Below are positions 16,019-23,798 of a stretch of DNA of 56,655 nt, one piece after another. This DNA is from Candidatus Aminicenantes bacterium UBA1061 (lineage in GTDB: Bacteria > Acidobacteriota > Aminicenantia > Aminicenantales > Saccharicenantaceae). Numbering within the stretch: the first letter of the stretch is position 1; each line of letters begins with the position of its first letter. Made by a program: the position numbers and the translations under genes. A model generated the notes under the pieces. The model ran no database searches. It was not told the DNA's origin and saw only the letters and a program-made list of their open reading frames with translations. The DNA lies in assembly GCA_002316315.1 (NCBI GenBank), contig DCDG01000044.1:1-56655 (forward strand), given 5' to 3'.

Positions 16019-17167
16019 ATGGCCTCTATGCCCCCGTCATCTGCCAACCGCTCGCCTTTCTCTGATTGGAGAACCAGAAAGACTACCAACCGCTTGCTTC
16101 AAGCCATTGAAGCTGAAACCAGGCATCTTTCTGCTTCTTTGAAGTTAATGGAAGTCTGCGGCACCCATACCATGACGCTTCATCGCTCGGGGCTAAAACC
16201 TCTTCTGCGAGAAGCCGGAATTGAAATGATTTCAGGTCCTGGCTGTCCGGTCTGCATTACACCTGATTATTATCACGAGGCAATGATTGATCTGTTATCC
16301 AGCCGGGATAATATTCTGGCCTGCACCTTCGGCGATATGACCAGAGTGCCTACCAGAAAAGGCTCCTTACAAACAATTGTTCCGAAGCAGGGTTCGCAAA
16401 TAAAAATAGTCTATTCTCCCGAGGAGGCAATGGAAGAAGCTCGAAACCATCCTGAAAAGGAAGTTATCTTTTTTGGAGCTGGCTTTGAAACAACCATCCC
16501 GGCTATTACTTTTACTATTAAGAAGGCCTGCCAGGAAAGACTTAAAAATTATTCACTGATGGCAGCTTTCTGGCTTATTCCACCGGCTTTAAAAGCCATC
16601 GTCGAGTCAAGAGAGCTGGCCATCAACGGGTTTATCTATCCCGGACATGTCAGTGCTATCATTGGTGAAAAGCCTTATGCCTTTATAGCTGAAGAATATC
16701 ATTTGCCAGGAGCTATTGCCGGTTTTGAGCCGGCAGATGTTCTTCTTGGTGTTCTTTCCGTGGTTAAGCAGATAAGAAGCGGCCAGCCACGGGTCGCCAA
16801 TGAATATCAGAGAGTGGTTCAACCTGAAGGTAATGTCCAGGCTCTGGCTTTAATGGATAAATACCTGACAAAAGAAGCTGCTATCTGGCGCGGACTGGGG
16901 GTCATCCCAGACAGCGGGCTAAGATTAAAACCTGAATACTCTGATTTTGATGCAACCAAGAGATTTTCACTCCAGCTGCAGCCACACCGGGTGAAAAAAA
17001 CAGCCTGCCGGTGTGGAGAAGTGCTTAAAGGCCTGGTTGGTCCTGCTGGCTGTCCTCTCTTTGGCCGGAACTGTCGTCCTGACAGCCCACAGGGACCTTG
17101 CATGGTCTCATATGAGGGAGCCTGCCTGATAGAATACAAGTTTTCTGGAGCAAAACACCATGGCTAA
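16019..17167 (+). CDS. hypD: Hydrogenase maturation protein HypD
   Basis: HypD is the iron-sulfur scaffold on which cyanide and CO ligands are attached to iron. The 382-residue protein has the family blocks MEVCGTHTMTLHRSGL and SGPGCPVCITP. FFGAGFETTIPA follows, then a C-terminal cysteine-rich region with CRCGEVLKG, GCPLFGRNC and EGACLIEYKF that binds the [4Fe-4S] cluster. The start follows the hypC stop by one base. Met4 could be used instead. Length is normal. Confidence 0.96.
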   Translation: MASMPPSSANRSPFSDWRTRKTTNRLLQAIEAETRHLSASLKLMEVCGTHTMTLHRSGLKPLLREAGIEMISGPGCPVCITPDYYHEAMIDLLSSRDNILACTFGDMTRVPTRKGSLQTIVPKQGSQIKIVYSPEEAMEEARNHPEKEVIFFGAGFETTIPAITFTIKKACQERLKNYSLMAAFWLIPPALKAIVESRELAINGFIYPGHVSAIIGEKPYAFIAEEYHLPGAIAGFEPADVLLGVLSVVKQIRSGQPRVANEYQRVVQPEGNVQALALMDKYLTKEAAIWRGLGVIPDSGLRLKPEYSDFDATKRFSLQLQPHRVKKTACRCGEVLKGLVGPAGCPLFGRNCRPDSPQGPCMVSYEGACLIEYKFSGAKHHG

Positions 17168-18146
17168 AATCAGTCTCGAAATGGGTAGTGGCGGCCGATT
17201 AATGAGAGACTTTATCGCCACCAAAATTGTTCCGCTGTTTAAGAATCCGATTTTAGGAGAACTCCATGATGCCGCTCATCTTCCGTGGGGAATAGCTCTG
17301 ACCACTGATTCCTATACAGTGGACCCACTGTTTTTTCCTGGCGGGGATATTGGCACTCTTTGTATTAATGGGACAGTTAATGATCTGGTTGTCTCTGGAG
17401 CCAGGCCAGCTTATTTGTCCCTGGCTCTGATTATAGAAGAAGGACTTGAGCTCGAGCAGCTCGAAAAGATACTCCAATCAATCAAAAAAACAGCCAGAAA
17501 GAATTCCGTAGAGATCGTGACCGGTGATACCAAGGTTGTTCCTCAGGGACAGGGAGGCAAGATTTATATCAATACTGCCGGAGTGGGGCGGCTGCTGGGC
17601 AGGCCGCGCCCGGATAAAATTAAGCCCGGGGATAAAATTCTGGTCACCGGCCAGGTTGGAGAGCATGGCCTGGCCATCATGCTGATCAGAAATAACTTTC
17701 CATTAGTGGCGGGAGTAAAAAGCGATTGTGCCCCTCTGCTTTTCCTTCTTCCGCTCTGGAAACAGGGAGTCCTGTGGATGAGAGATATTACCCGGGGAGG
17801 ATTGGCCACTGTCCTGGCTGAGCTGGCTGAGACCATTTCTTATCCGCTCTTGATTCATGAAGATCAAATCCCTTATTCGACCAGGCTGCAGGGAGCAGTG
17901 GAAATTCTCGGGATTGACCCTCTCTATTTAGCCTGCGAGGGTCGGGCCATCCTGGTGGTGCCAGCAAAAAAAGCAGATGCGATTTTAAAAAAGCTCAGGT
18001 CTAATCCAGGGGGAAGAAAGGCCACTATCATCGGTGAGGTTCAGGATAAAATTGGTCAGCCGGGTGAAGCCCTGCTAGAAACTTCAAGCGGTGGATTACG
18101 CCTGCTCGAGCCTCTGACCTCAGAATTGCTGCCCAGAATTTGCTAA
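17160..18146 (+). CDS. hypE: Carbamoyl dehydratase HypE
   Basis: HypE dehydrates a carbamoyl group on its C-terminal cysteine to thiocyanate, the source of the hydrogenase CN ligands. The 328-residue protein begins ISLEMGSGGRLMRDF and has an AIR-synthase-like ATP site (TTDSYTVDPLFFPGGDIG, VTGDTKVV). It ends in the exact P-R-I-C tail required for catalysis. It overlaps hypD by eight bases. The intact tail says the protein can function if partner HypF exists elsewhere in the genome. Confidence 0.97.
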   Translation: MAKISLEMGSGGRLMRDFIATKIVPLFKNPILGELHDAAHLPWGIALTTDSYTVDPLFFPGGDIGTLCINGTVNDLVVSGARPAYLSLALIIEEGLELEQLEKILQSIKKTARKNSVEIVTGDTKVVPQGQGGKIYINTAGVGRLLGRPRPDKIKPGDKILVTGQVGEHGLAIMLIRNNFPLVAGVKSDCAPLLFLLPLWKQGVLWMRDITRGGLATVLAELAETISYPLLIHEDQIPYSTRLQGAVEILGIDPLYLACEGRAILVVPAKKADAILKKLRSNPGGRKATIIGEVQDKIGQPGEALLETSSGGLRLLEPLTSELLPRIC

Positions 18147-18159
18147 GGGCTAAAGCCTA

Positions 18160-18177
18160 CCAGCTGGAATCAGCTGG
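18160..18177. terminator. Possible hairpin between convergent hypE and the epimerase gene
   Basis: CCAGCTG (18160-18166) and CAGCTGG (18171-18177) form a perfect 7-pair stem with a 4-base loop between two convergent genes. No strong T tract follows on either strand, so this is a weak terminator call. Confidence 0.3.
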
Positions 18178-19117
18178 CCTGTTTCTTATACCAGTCAACG
18201 GTGAGCTTTAAGCCCTGTCTGAAATCAATCTCAGGTTCAAACCGCAGAAGTTTCCTGGCTTTTTCCAGGCTGGCGTAGGAATCTTTGATATCACCGGGGC
18301 GCGGCGGGGTATATTCTGGTTCAATAGTTTGCCCCAGGCAGCGGGCAATTTCCCTGGCCAGATCATTAATGCTAATCCGTTCAGAAGAGCCAATATTAAA
18401 GGCGTCTCCCCGAAAATGGCTGGCCTGAGCCGCCAGCAGGTTAGCCTTAACCACATTACCCACATAAATAAAATCTCGTGTCTGCTGGCCATCACCAAAA
18501 ATGACAGGTGCCTGTCCGGCCAGCATCCGTCTGATAAAAATGGGAATGACGGCTGCATATTGAGAATCTGGGTCCTGGCGGGGTCCAAATACATTAAAAT
18601 AGCGCAGGCAGACGGCATTAAAATTATGAAGATAGCTGAACACCTGGCAGTATTTCTCTGAAGCCAGTTTCTGGGCAGCATAAGGAGATAGAGGCTTGCC
18701 CTCACTCCCCTCCTGCTTGGGAAAAACCAGGTCATCCCCGTAAACAGCCGAGGAAGAAGCTAAAACAAAGCTTTTAACCCCGGCTTTAACTGCCACCTGA
18801 AGCAAATTCAAAGTTCCGGTTAAATTTATGTCGTGAGCCAGGAAAGGCTCCGAGATGGACCTGGGCACAGAGGCCAGAGCTGCCTGGTGGAGAATTACCT
18901 CCATTCCGCTGGCTGCCTGGAAACATAGCTCTCGGTCCCTGATATCACCCCTTATGATTTCAATCTGCCCCTCGAATCCGGCCAGATTTTCTTCCTTCCC
19001 AGTTGAAAAGTCATCAAGAACCCTGACCTGACACTGGCACTTGACCAGTTCCTCCGTAAGATGCGAGCCAATAAAACCAGCTCCGCCAGTCACTAAATAT
19101 TTTTTATATTCTGGCAT
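18170..19117 (-). CDS. NAD-dependent sugar epimerase/dehydratase (UDP-glucose 4-epimerase-like)
   Basis: This is an extended short-chain dehydrogenase of 315 residues acting on a nucleotide sugar. The Rossmann glycines G11-G12-x-G14-x-x-G17 open the protein. The catalytic Y146-x3-K150 and an upstream SSSAVYGD serine are present. The pattern resembles UDP-N-acetylglucosamine or UDP-glucose 4-epimerases. The substrate cannot be fixed from sequence. It is the last gene of the run with sat, an AP-superfamily gene and cysC, which is consistent with making a sugar for a sulfated glycan (inference). Confidence 0.85.
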   Translation of the reverse strand: MPEYKKYLVTGGAGFIGSHLTEELVKCQCQVRVLDDFSTGKEENLAGFEGQIEIIRGDIRDRELCFQAASGMEVILHQAALASVPRSISEPFLAHDINLTGTLNLLQVAVKAGVKSFVLASSSAVYGDDLVFPKQEGSEGKPLSPYAAQKLASEKYCQVFSYLHNFNAVCLRYFNVFGPRQDPDSQYAAVIPIFIRRMLAGQAPVIFGDGQQTRDFIYVGNVVKANLLAAQASHFRGDAFNIGSSERISINDLAREIARCLGQTIEPEYTPPRPGDIKDSYASLEKARKLLRFEPEIDFRQGLKLTVDWYKKQAS

Positions 19118-19134
19118 TTTCTCTATTTCCAGGA

Positions 19135-19680
19135 TCAGACATGGTCTTCCAGATAACCTGCCTGACGGAGATAATTGAGAACTTTTCTGGCGCTTTCTTC
19201 AATGGTTTCCCGGTCAGTTTCTAACACCAGTTCGGGCTTGAGCGGTTCTTCGTAAGGATCGGAGATGCCGGTAAATTCTTTTATCTCCCCTTTGATGGCT
19301 TTCTGATACATGCCTTTTACATCGCGGGTCATACATACCTCCAGCGGGCATTTGACATAGACTTCAATAAAATCCCCTATTTCGCGCCTGGCTTCATCTC
19401 TTATTTCCTGGTATGGAGAAATAAATGAGGTCAGAACCGCTACTCCGTTTCTGGTCAGAAGCTTAGCCACGAAAGTCACCCGGCGGATATTTTCATCCCG
19501 GTCATGACGGGAAAAACCAAGATCCCGACAAAGGCTCTGACGAACAACATCTCCATCAAGGCGTTCGACTTTTAAGCCTTCCTCTTTAAGAATTTCAGCC
19601 ACCCGGTCAGCGATGGCCGTTTTGCCCGAGCAGGGCAATCCGGTAAACCACAGGGTAAAACCTTTCTGTTCCTGGCACAT
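19135..19680 (-). CDS. cysC: Adenylylsulfate (APS) kinase
   Basis: CysC phosphorylates APS to PAPS, the activated sulfate donor. The 181-residue product has the P-loop GLPCSGKT near residues 14-21. The family blocks LDGDVVRQSLCRDLGFSRHD, RDENIRRVTFVAKLL and SFISPYQEIRDEARR also follow. It is slightly shorter than enteric CysC. GGAG lies eight bases before the ATG. sat is two genes upstream in the same direction, so the window encodes both steps from sulfate to PAPS, and no reductase gene is nearby. Confidence 0.93.
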   Translation of the reverse strand: MCQEQKGFTLWFTGLPCSGKTAIADRVAEILKEEGLKVERLDGDVVRQSLCRDLGFSRHDRDENIRRVTFVAKLLTRNGVAVLTSFISPYQEIRDEARREIGDFIEVYVKCPLEVCMTRDVKGMYQKAIKGEIKEFTGISDPYEEPLKPELVLETDRETIEESARKVLNYLRQAGYLEDHV

Positions 19681-19712
19681 TTAAGCAACTCCTTTTTATA
19701 TTCTTTTCATCA

Positions 19713-19727
19713 TCCCTCGCTGAGGGA
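19713..19727. promoter_or_regulatory. Short hairpin in the gap before cysC
   Basis: TCCCTC and GAGGGA form a perfect 6-pair stem around a 3-base loop, in the 123-base gap between the AP-superfamily gene and cysC. It is not followed by a T tract in the direction of transcription, so it may be a processing or attenuation element rather than a terminator. Confidence 0.25.
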
Positions 19728-19803
19728 GTTATCCGGCCTCACTAAAATATTTTTTCTGCTAAATAATCAGACTTAAGTACCTTCGTTTTTTACAAATTTA
19801 AAA

Positions 19804-21177
19804 TCAGCCTATAACCTGACCTTTCAGACCAGGTACATCTGGCCCGTCCAGGATTTTTAGCACAGTCGGGGCAACATCGAGAATATCAGCCTGCTTGGCC
19901 TTGCCGCCCTGGGAATCAGGATCATAAAGAATATAGATTCCATTATAATCATGAACAGCATCATCCGGACCGGTATCATTTTCCTCAAGATAAAGCCGGC
20001 CATAGCCCACAGTCCCGGCTGAACGCCAGTACAGGTCATCAAAATAGACCATGAGGTCTGGGTAGTCTCCGTTGACTACAGGATAATGTTCTTGAGGCTT
20101 GATGACCACCGTCTGCCATTCTTCTCCTTTTGGCCCGCGGATAGCTTTAAGGCGTGAGGACAGTTCATCGCGCGCCGTTTCATAATCATCAGGCTTGATA
20201 ATGCCCTGAGGTTCCCGTCCTTCAACATTTAGGAAAATGCGGGCATAATATCCGCCCCAGCCCCAGGCCCTGGTTCGCTTCCAGTCAATCTTAAGATTAT
20301 CAATACTCTGACCGCGAGCTGGCGGCTCGGTAACGACCAGATCCCCCTGCTCAATCAGCCAGTCATTGACACAGAAAGCGCCTTTCATTCCCTTCGCCCC
20401 GTGGTCAGAGACTACCAGCACCGCCGTCTTCTGGTCTATTTTTTTCAGAAGCTGGCCGATTTTTTCATCAAGAAATTGATAATAATCATAAATAGCTGAT
20501 TCAAAAGGATTCCCTGGCTGGTAAAGATGATGATTTTTATCCATAAATTTCCAGAAAGCATGGTGCATCCGGTCCACCCCGATTTCTACCAGCCAGAAAA
20601 GAGACCAGTCCTGGCGGTCAAGAAGATAATCAACCACCTGAAAATGATTTTCGGTCATCTGGTATATTTCTTTTAAAACCTCAGAGCGGTCTTCAGTCCG
20701 GAAAACAACATCGAAAACAAAAGGGCCGAAACGCTCTTCTATTTCCGTCCTGAGTTCTTCCGGATAAGTATATGATTTTTCTTTGGAAGGTGTAATAAAA
20801 CAGGAGACAAGCTCGCCTGTAACCGGTTTCGGAGGGTAACTCGGAGGAACACCAACCAGAATACTCTTTTTACCCTGTTCACCTAAATAGTCCCAGACAG
20901 TCCTGGCCCTGACGGCCGTCGAGTTGGCAATCCACATCTTGTTATACTCGTAACCTTTTCTGTGGCGAAAGCCATACAGACCGAGTTCGCCTGGATCGCG
21001 ACCGGTGGCCATGACCATCCAGGCTGGAATAGTAATTGGTGGATCGCAGCTCCGCAAAGGCCCGTAAATTCCACGGGTGATAAGTTCCTTAATATGTGGG
21101 AGCTGGTCGACCCGGTCAAAAATCAAAGAAGGAGGAGCACAATCGAGACCAATAATTAGAAGTCTTTTGTCTTTCAA
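19804..21177 (-). CDS. Alkaline phosphatase superfamily (type I phosphodiesterase/pyrophosphatase) protein
   Basis: The 457-residue product has the alkaline-phosphatase superfamily metal and nucleophile pattern. D12 (LIIGLDC) and T49 (PPITIPAW) lie near the N-terminus, a central DRMHHAFW is present, and the VVSDHGAKGMKG metal motif follows. Members hydrolyse phosphodiesters, nucleotide pyrophosphates or phosphonates. There is no signal peptide, so it is probably cytoplasmic. Its place between sat and cysC suggests action on an APS/PAPS-related nucleotide, but that is inference. The start is a TTG with AAAGG nine bases upstream; no in-frame ATG is available there. Confidence 0.82.
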   Translation of the reverse strand: MKDKRLLIIGLDCAPPSLIFDRVDQLPHIKELITRGIYGPLRSCDPPITIPAWMVMATGRDPGELGLYGFRHRKGYEYNKMWIANSTAVRARTVWDYLGEQGKKSILVGVPPSYPPKPVTGELVSCFITPSKEKSYTYPEELRTEIEERFGPFVFDVVFRTEDRSEVLKEIYQMTENHFQVVDYLLDRQDWSLFWLVEIGVDRMHHAFWKFMDKNHHLYQPGNPFESAIYDYYQFLDEKIGQLLKKIDQKTAVLVVSDHGAKGMKGAFCVNDWLIEQGDLVVTEPPARGQSIDNLKIDWKRTRAWGWGGYYARIFLNVEGREPQGIIKPDDYETARDELSSRLKAIRGPKGEEWQTVVIKPQEHYPVVNGDYPDLMVYFDDLYWRSAGTVGYGRLYLEENDTGPDDAVHDYNGIYILYDPDSQGGKAKQADILDVAPTVLKILDGPDVPGLKGQVIG

Positions 21178-21218
21178 TTGCTAATACCTTTCATTTGCCG
21201 GCCAGCCCTAATAATCTC

Positions 21219-22367
21219 TCATTCATTAAAAGGATGCTTAAAGGACAATATTACCCTCGCCACTTCCGGCCGCATCAGTTCAGGTGGTGGAATCTCACCT
21301 TTAACCAGCATTTCTCTGATTTTTGTCCCGGAAAATTCCACATGATCAGAGCGGTCATGCGGGCAGGTTTTTTCATTTTCTACCGACTGGCATCTCCGGC
21401 AGAAAAAGAATGATTTAAAGAAAAGCGGGACAATGCCCAGGTCTGGAAACTCCTCAAAAATCTCCTGGGCGGCATAAGGAGGATAATAATTCCCAACGCC
21501 GGCATGATCCCGGCCAATAATAATATGAGAACAGCCAAAATTCTTTCTGATAATGGCATGATGGATAGCCTCACGCGGCCCGGCATAACGCATTTCCATT
21601 TTCAAGATAGCCATGACTGCTCGGTCTTTAAGATAATAGTGCTTGATCAGTTCTTCATAAGAAGCCAGGATAACCTCATCTTTAAAATCACCTTTTTTCT
21701 TCCGACCGATGACTGGATTAATGAACAGGCCATCAGTAAAAGTCAGGGCCGTCTTCTGAACATATTCATGACCGAGATGAGGGGTATTTCTGGTTTGAAA
21801 TCCAACAACTGTCTTCCAGCCTTTCTCGCGGAAAAGAAGCCTCGTTTCCCTGGGCGACAGACGGAAGCCATCAAATGGAGTAGGCAGGAGATTTATCACT
21901 TCCAGCTTTCCGCCCAGCAAAATTTCCTTCATGGCCGACAATCTGGCCACTCCTGGATGTTTCAGGTCAGTAGTGCCGTAAACCTTCAAGGCAAATTGTT
22001 CTTTATCATAAGAATATTTGTCCTCAACATTGAGCACAGCTACTGGTTGTCCGTCTTCCGCCCGCAGAGCCACCTTTTCACCGATTTTCAGCTTCAGAGC
22101 TGTTTCACGGTCAATATCAATAACAATGGGAATAGTCCAGGGCAGATCATCGGCCAGCCTCATGTTCTTCAAAACACTTTCGAAATCAGAACTCGTCATA
22201 AAGCCTTCCAGGGGCGAATAAACTCCTGTGGCGATATTTTCCACATCTGAGATGAGATCTGAATCGAGAGTAAGAGAGGAAAGCCGGTCAAAGTCATTTA
22301 GCAGTTTTTGCCTTTCAGCCTCATCCATAAGGCAATTTTTTAATTTTCCCCCATGTGGATTAATCAT
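21219..22367 (-). CDS. sat: Sulfate adenylyltransferase (ATP sulfurylase, monomeric type)
   Basis: ATP sulfurylase makes APS from ATP and sulfate. The 382-residue protein shows the active-site blocks GFQTRNTPHLGHEYVQK (QTRN and the histidine motif) and IIGRDHAGVGNYYPPYAA. A C-terminal segment with CRRCQS and CPH residues may bind metal, as in the Sat forms of anaerobes. ATG 22367 lies six bases after AGGAG, better than the TTG one codon earlier. It follows the small RHH-like gene and precedes the AP-superfamily gene. With cysC downstream, its likely use is PAPS supply. Confidence 0.95.
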   Translation of the reverse strand: MINPHGGKLKNCLMDEAERQKLLNDFDRLSSLTLDSDLISDVENIATGVYSPLEGFMTSSDFESVLKNMRLADDLPWTIPIVIDIDRETALKLKIGEKVALRAEDGQPVAVLNVEDKYSYDKEQFALKVYGTTDLKHPGVARLSAMKEILLGGKLEVINLLPTPFDGFRLSPRETRLLFREKGWKTVVGFQTRNTPHLGHEYVQKTALTFTDGLFINPVIGRKKKGDFKDEVILASYEELIKHYYLKDRAVMAILKMEMRYAGPREAIHHAIIRKNFGCSHIIIGRDHAGVGNYYPPYAAQEIFEEFPDLGIVPLFFKSFFFCRRCQSVENEKTCPHDRSDHVEFSGTKIREMLVKGEIPPPELMRPEVARVILSFKHPFNE

Positions 22368-22411
22368 CAAATTCTCCTTAAGATCCTGGTTAGCAGGTTC
22401 GAGGTCACCGC

Positions 22412-22627
22412 TCAGTCGATATAGCCGAGAGCTTTTAGCCTTTCCTTGATTTTTTCCTCTTCTTCAGGGGTAAAAACCTCTTTGTTTTCTTCTTCCTTAG
22501 AAAGATTTTCTCTTAGAACTTTAGCCACATAACTGGAGACTGAGCTGATCTCGGTGCCTTTGATTTTTTCTTCAATCCTTTTATAAAGGGAAGTTGGAAT
22601 GGAAACTGAAGTAAACTCTTTTTCCAT
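22412..22627 (-). CDS. Small CopG/ribbon-helix-helix-like protein
   Basis: A 71-residue protein begins with a beta-strand-like FTSVSIPTSLYKRIEEKI and then helices, which fits a ribbon-helix-helix DNA-binding fold. The acidic C-terminal half ends EEEEKIKERLKALGYID. A strong CAGGAGG ribosome site and a good promoter lie upstream, so it is a real gene and the first of the sat operon. It may autoregulate the operon or be an antitoxin-like protein; no toxin gene is adjacent. The fold assignment is by eye. Confidence 0.7.
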   Translation of the reverse strand: MEKEFTSVSIPTSLYKRIEEKIKGTEISSVSSYVAKVLRENLSKEEENKEVFTPEEEEKIKERLKALGYID

Positions 22628-22645
22628 TGTTCCTCCTGAGAAATT

Positions 22646-22674
22646 CTTATATAACAGACTGATTTTTTTTTCAA
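22646..22674 (-). promoter_or_regulatory. Predicted promoter of the sat operon
   Basis: On the minus strand, TTGAAA (22669-22674) and TATAAG (22646-22651) are 17 bases apart, each matching five of six consensus positions. The predicted start leaves a leader of about 12 bases that contains the CAGGAGG ribosome site of the small gene. Confidence 0.6.
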
Positions 22675-22748
22675 CTGCATTCAGCCTCGCTGTCCGGTCG
22701 GCCCCGAATCAGCCACCAGTAAAATCACAGCCGGCCTGTCAGGTTTCC

Positions 22749-22777
22749 TTGACAAAACCAGACGGGCGTGATTTAAT
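22749..22777 (+). promoter_or_regulatory. Predicted promoter of the phoH operon
   Basis: A perfect TTGACA (22749-22754) is followed after 17 bases by TTTAAT (22772-22777). The start would lie near 22784, about 58 bases before phoH. The promoter is divergent from that of the sat operon. Confidence 0.6.
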
Positions 22778-22841
22778 TTTTTTAGTTTAGCTTCTACCTG
22801 GATGAACAGAAAATAGGAAAGAGGTAAATTAACCTTTTAAG

Positions 22842-23786
22842 ATGGAAAAAACTACCCGTCATTTTTTTCAGGGAATTTCTTATTCAGGTAGCCTTGATAA
22901 AAGCCTCAAACGCCTGGAAAGCCGGTTAGGCATCAGCTTGTCTCTACGTGGAGATAAACTTATTATCGAAGGGCAGCCGGAAAAAGTCCAGTTTGCCAGG
23001 AAGTTTTTTGATAAACTCCAGGAACTGGAAGAAAGAGGTTACGAGTTAAAAGAAGAAGATTTCCAGATAGCCCTTGATCTGATGGAAGAAAACCGCGGTC
23101 AGCTCGAAGACTATGCTCCGGCCGAGCCTTTGTACCTTCAACGGAAATCTGTCGCTCCTAAAAGCCTTAATCAAAAAGAATATATGGAAGCAATTAAAGA
23201 ATACGATCTGGTTTTCGGCATTGGTCCTGCTGGGACAGGCAAAACTTATCTGGCCATGGCCCTGGCCCTGTCTTTTTTACAGAGCAAACAGGTTAGCCGC
23301 ATCATCCTGACCAGGCCGGCAGTCGAAGCCGGGGAAAAACTGGGGTTTTTGCCAGGAGATATGTTTCAAAAAGTTAATCCCTACCTGAGACCTTTATACG
23401 ATGCCTTATTTGATCTTACTTCCTACGAACAGGCTACCCGCCTGATTGAAAAGGGAGTGATTGAAATTGCCCCTCTAGCCTATATGAGGGGCCGCACTTT
23501 AAACAATGCCTTTATTATTCTGGATGAAGCTCAAAACACCAGCCGGGAACAGATGAAGATGATTCTGACCAGGCTGGGTTTTGATTCCAAGCTGGTCGTC
23601 ACCGCCGATATCACCCAGATCGATCTTCCTCAGCCGAAAAAATCGGGTGTGCTCCAGGCCATTAAAGTTCTGTCCTCACTGAAGGAGATTGCTTTCGTTT
23701 ATTTTACTGAGAAGGATGTCGTCCGTCACCCTCTGGTTGCCAGGATTATCAAGGCTTATGCGAAATCCGAATCTCAATCACTTTAA
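22842..23786 (+). CDS. ybeZ: PhoH family ATPase (PhoH-like)
   Basis: This is a 314-residue PhoH-like ATPase, the usual partner of the rRNA-processing RNase YbeY. An N-terminal region with KH-like character (LIIEGQPEKVQFARKFF) precedes the Walker A GPAGTGKTYLA and Walker B FIILDEAQNTS. It then has LVVTADITQIDLP. The ybeZ-type gene order phoH-pgpH-ybeY is conserved here. The ribosome site is weak; an AAGAGG lies about 18 bases upstream of the ATG within a small AGGT/ACCT palindrome. Confidence 0.93.
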   Translation: MEKTTRHFFQGISYSGSLDKSLKRLESRLGISLSLRGDKLIIEGQPEKVQFARKFFDKLQELEERGYELKEEDFQIALDLMEENRGQLEDYAPAEPLYLQRKSVAPKSLNQKEYMEAIKEYDLVFGIGPAGTGKTYLAMALALSFLQSKQVSRIILTRPAVEAGEKLGFLPGDMFQKVNPYLRPLYDALFDLTSYEQATRLIEKGVIEIAPLAYMRGRTLNNAFIILDEAQNTSREQMKMILTRLGFDSKLVVTADITQIDLPQPKKSGVLQAIKVLSSLKEIAFVYFTEKDVVRHPLVARIIKAYAKSESQSL

Positions 23787-23798
23787 TTATAGAAGCAG

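Noticed and set aside
15766..16089. 107-residue minus-strand open frame opposite hypC
   Set aside because: hypC has a diagnostic N-terminus and a good ribosome site, and the minus frame has no recognisable feature.
21504..22250. 248-residue plus-strand open frame opposite sat
   Set aside because: It is antisense to the clear ATP sulfurylase active-site blocks and has no domain or ribosome site.
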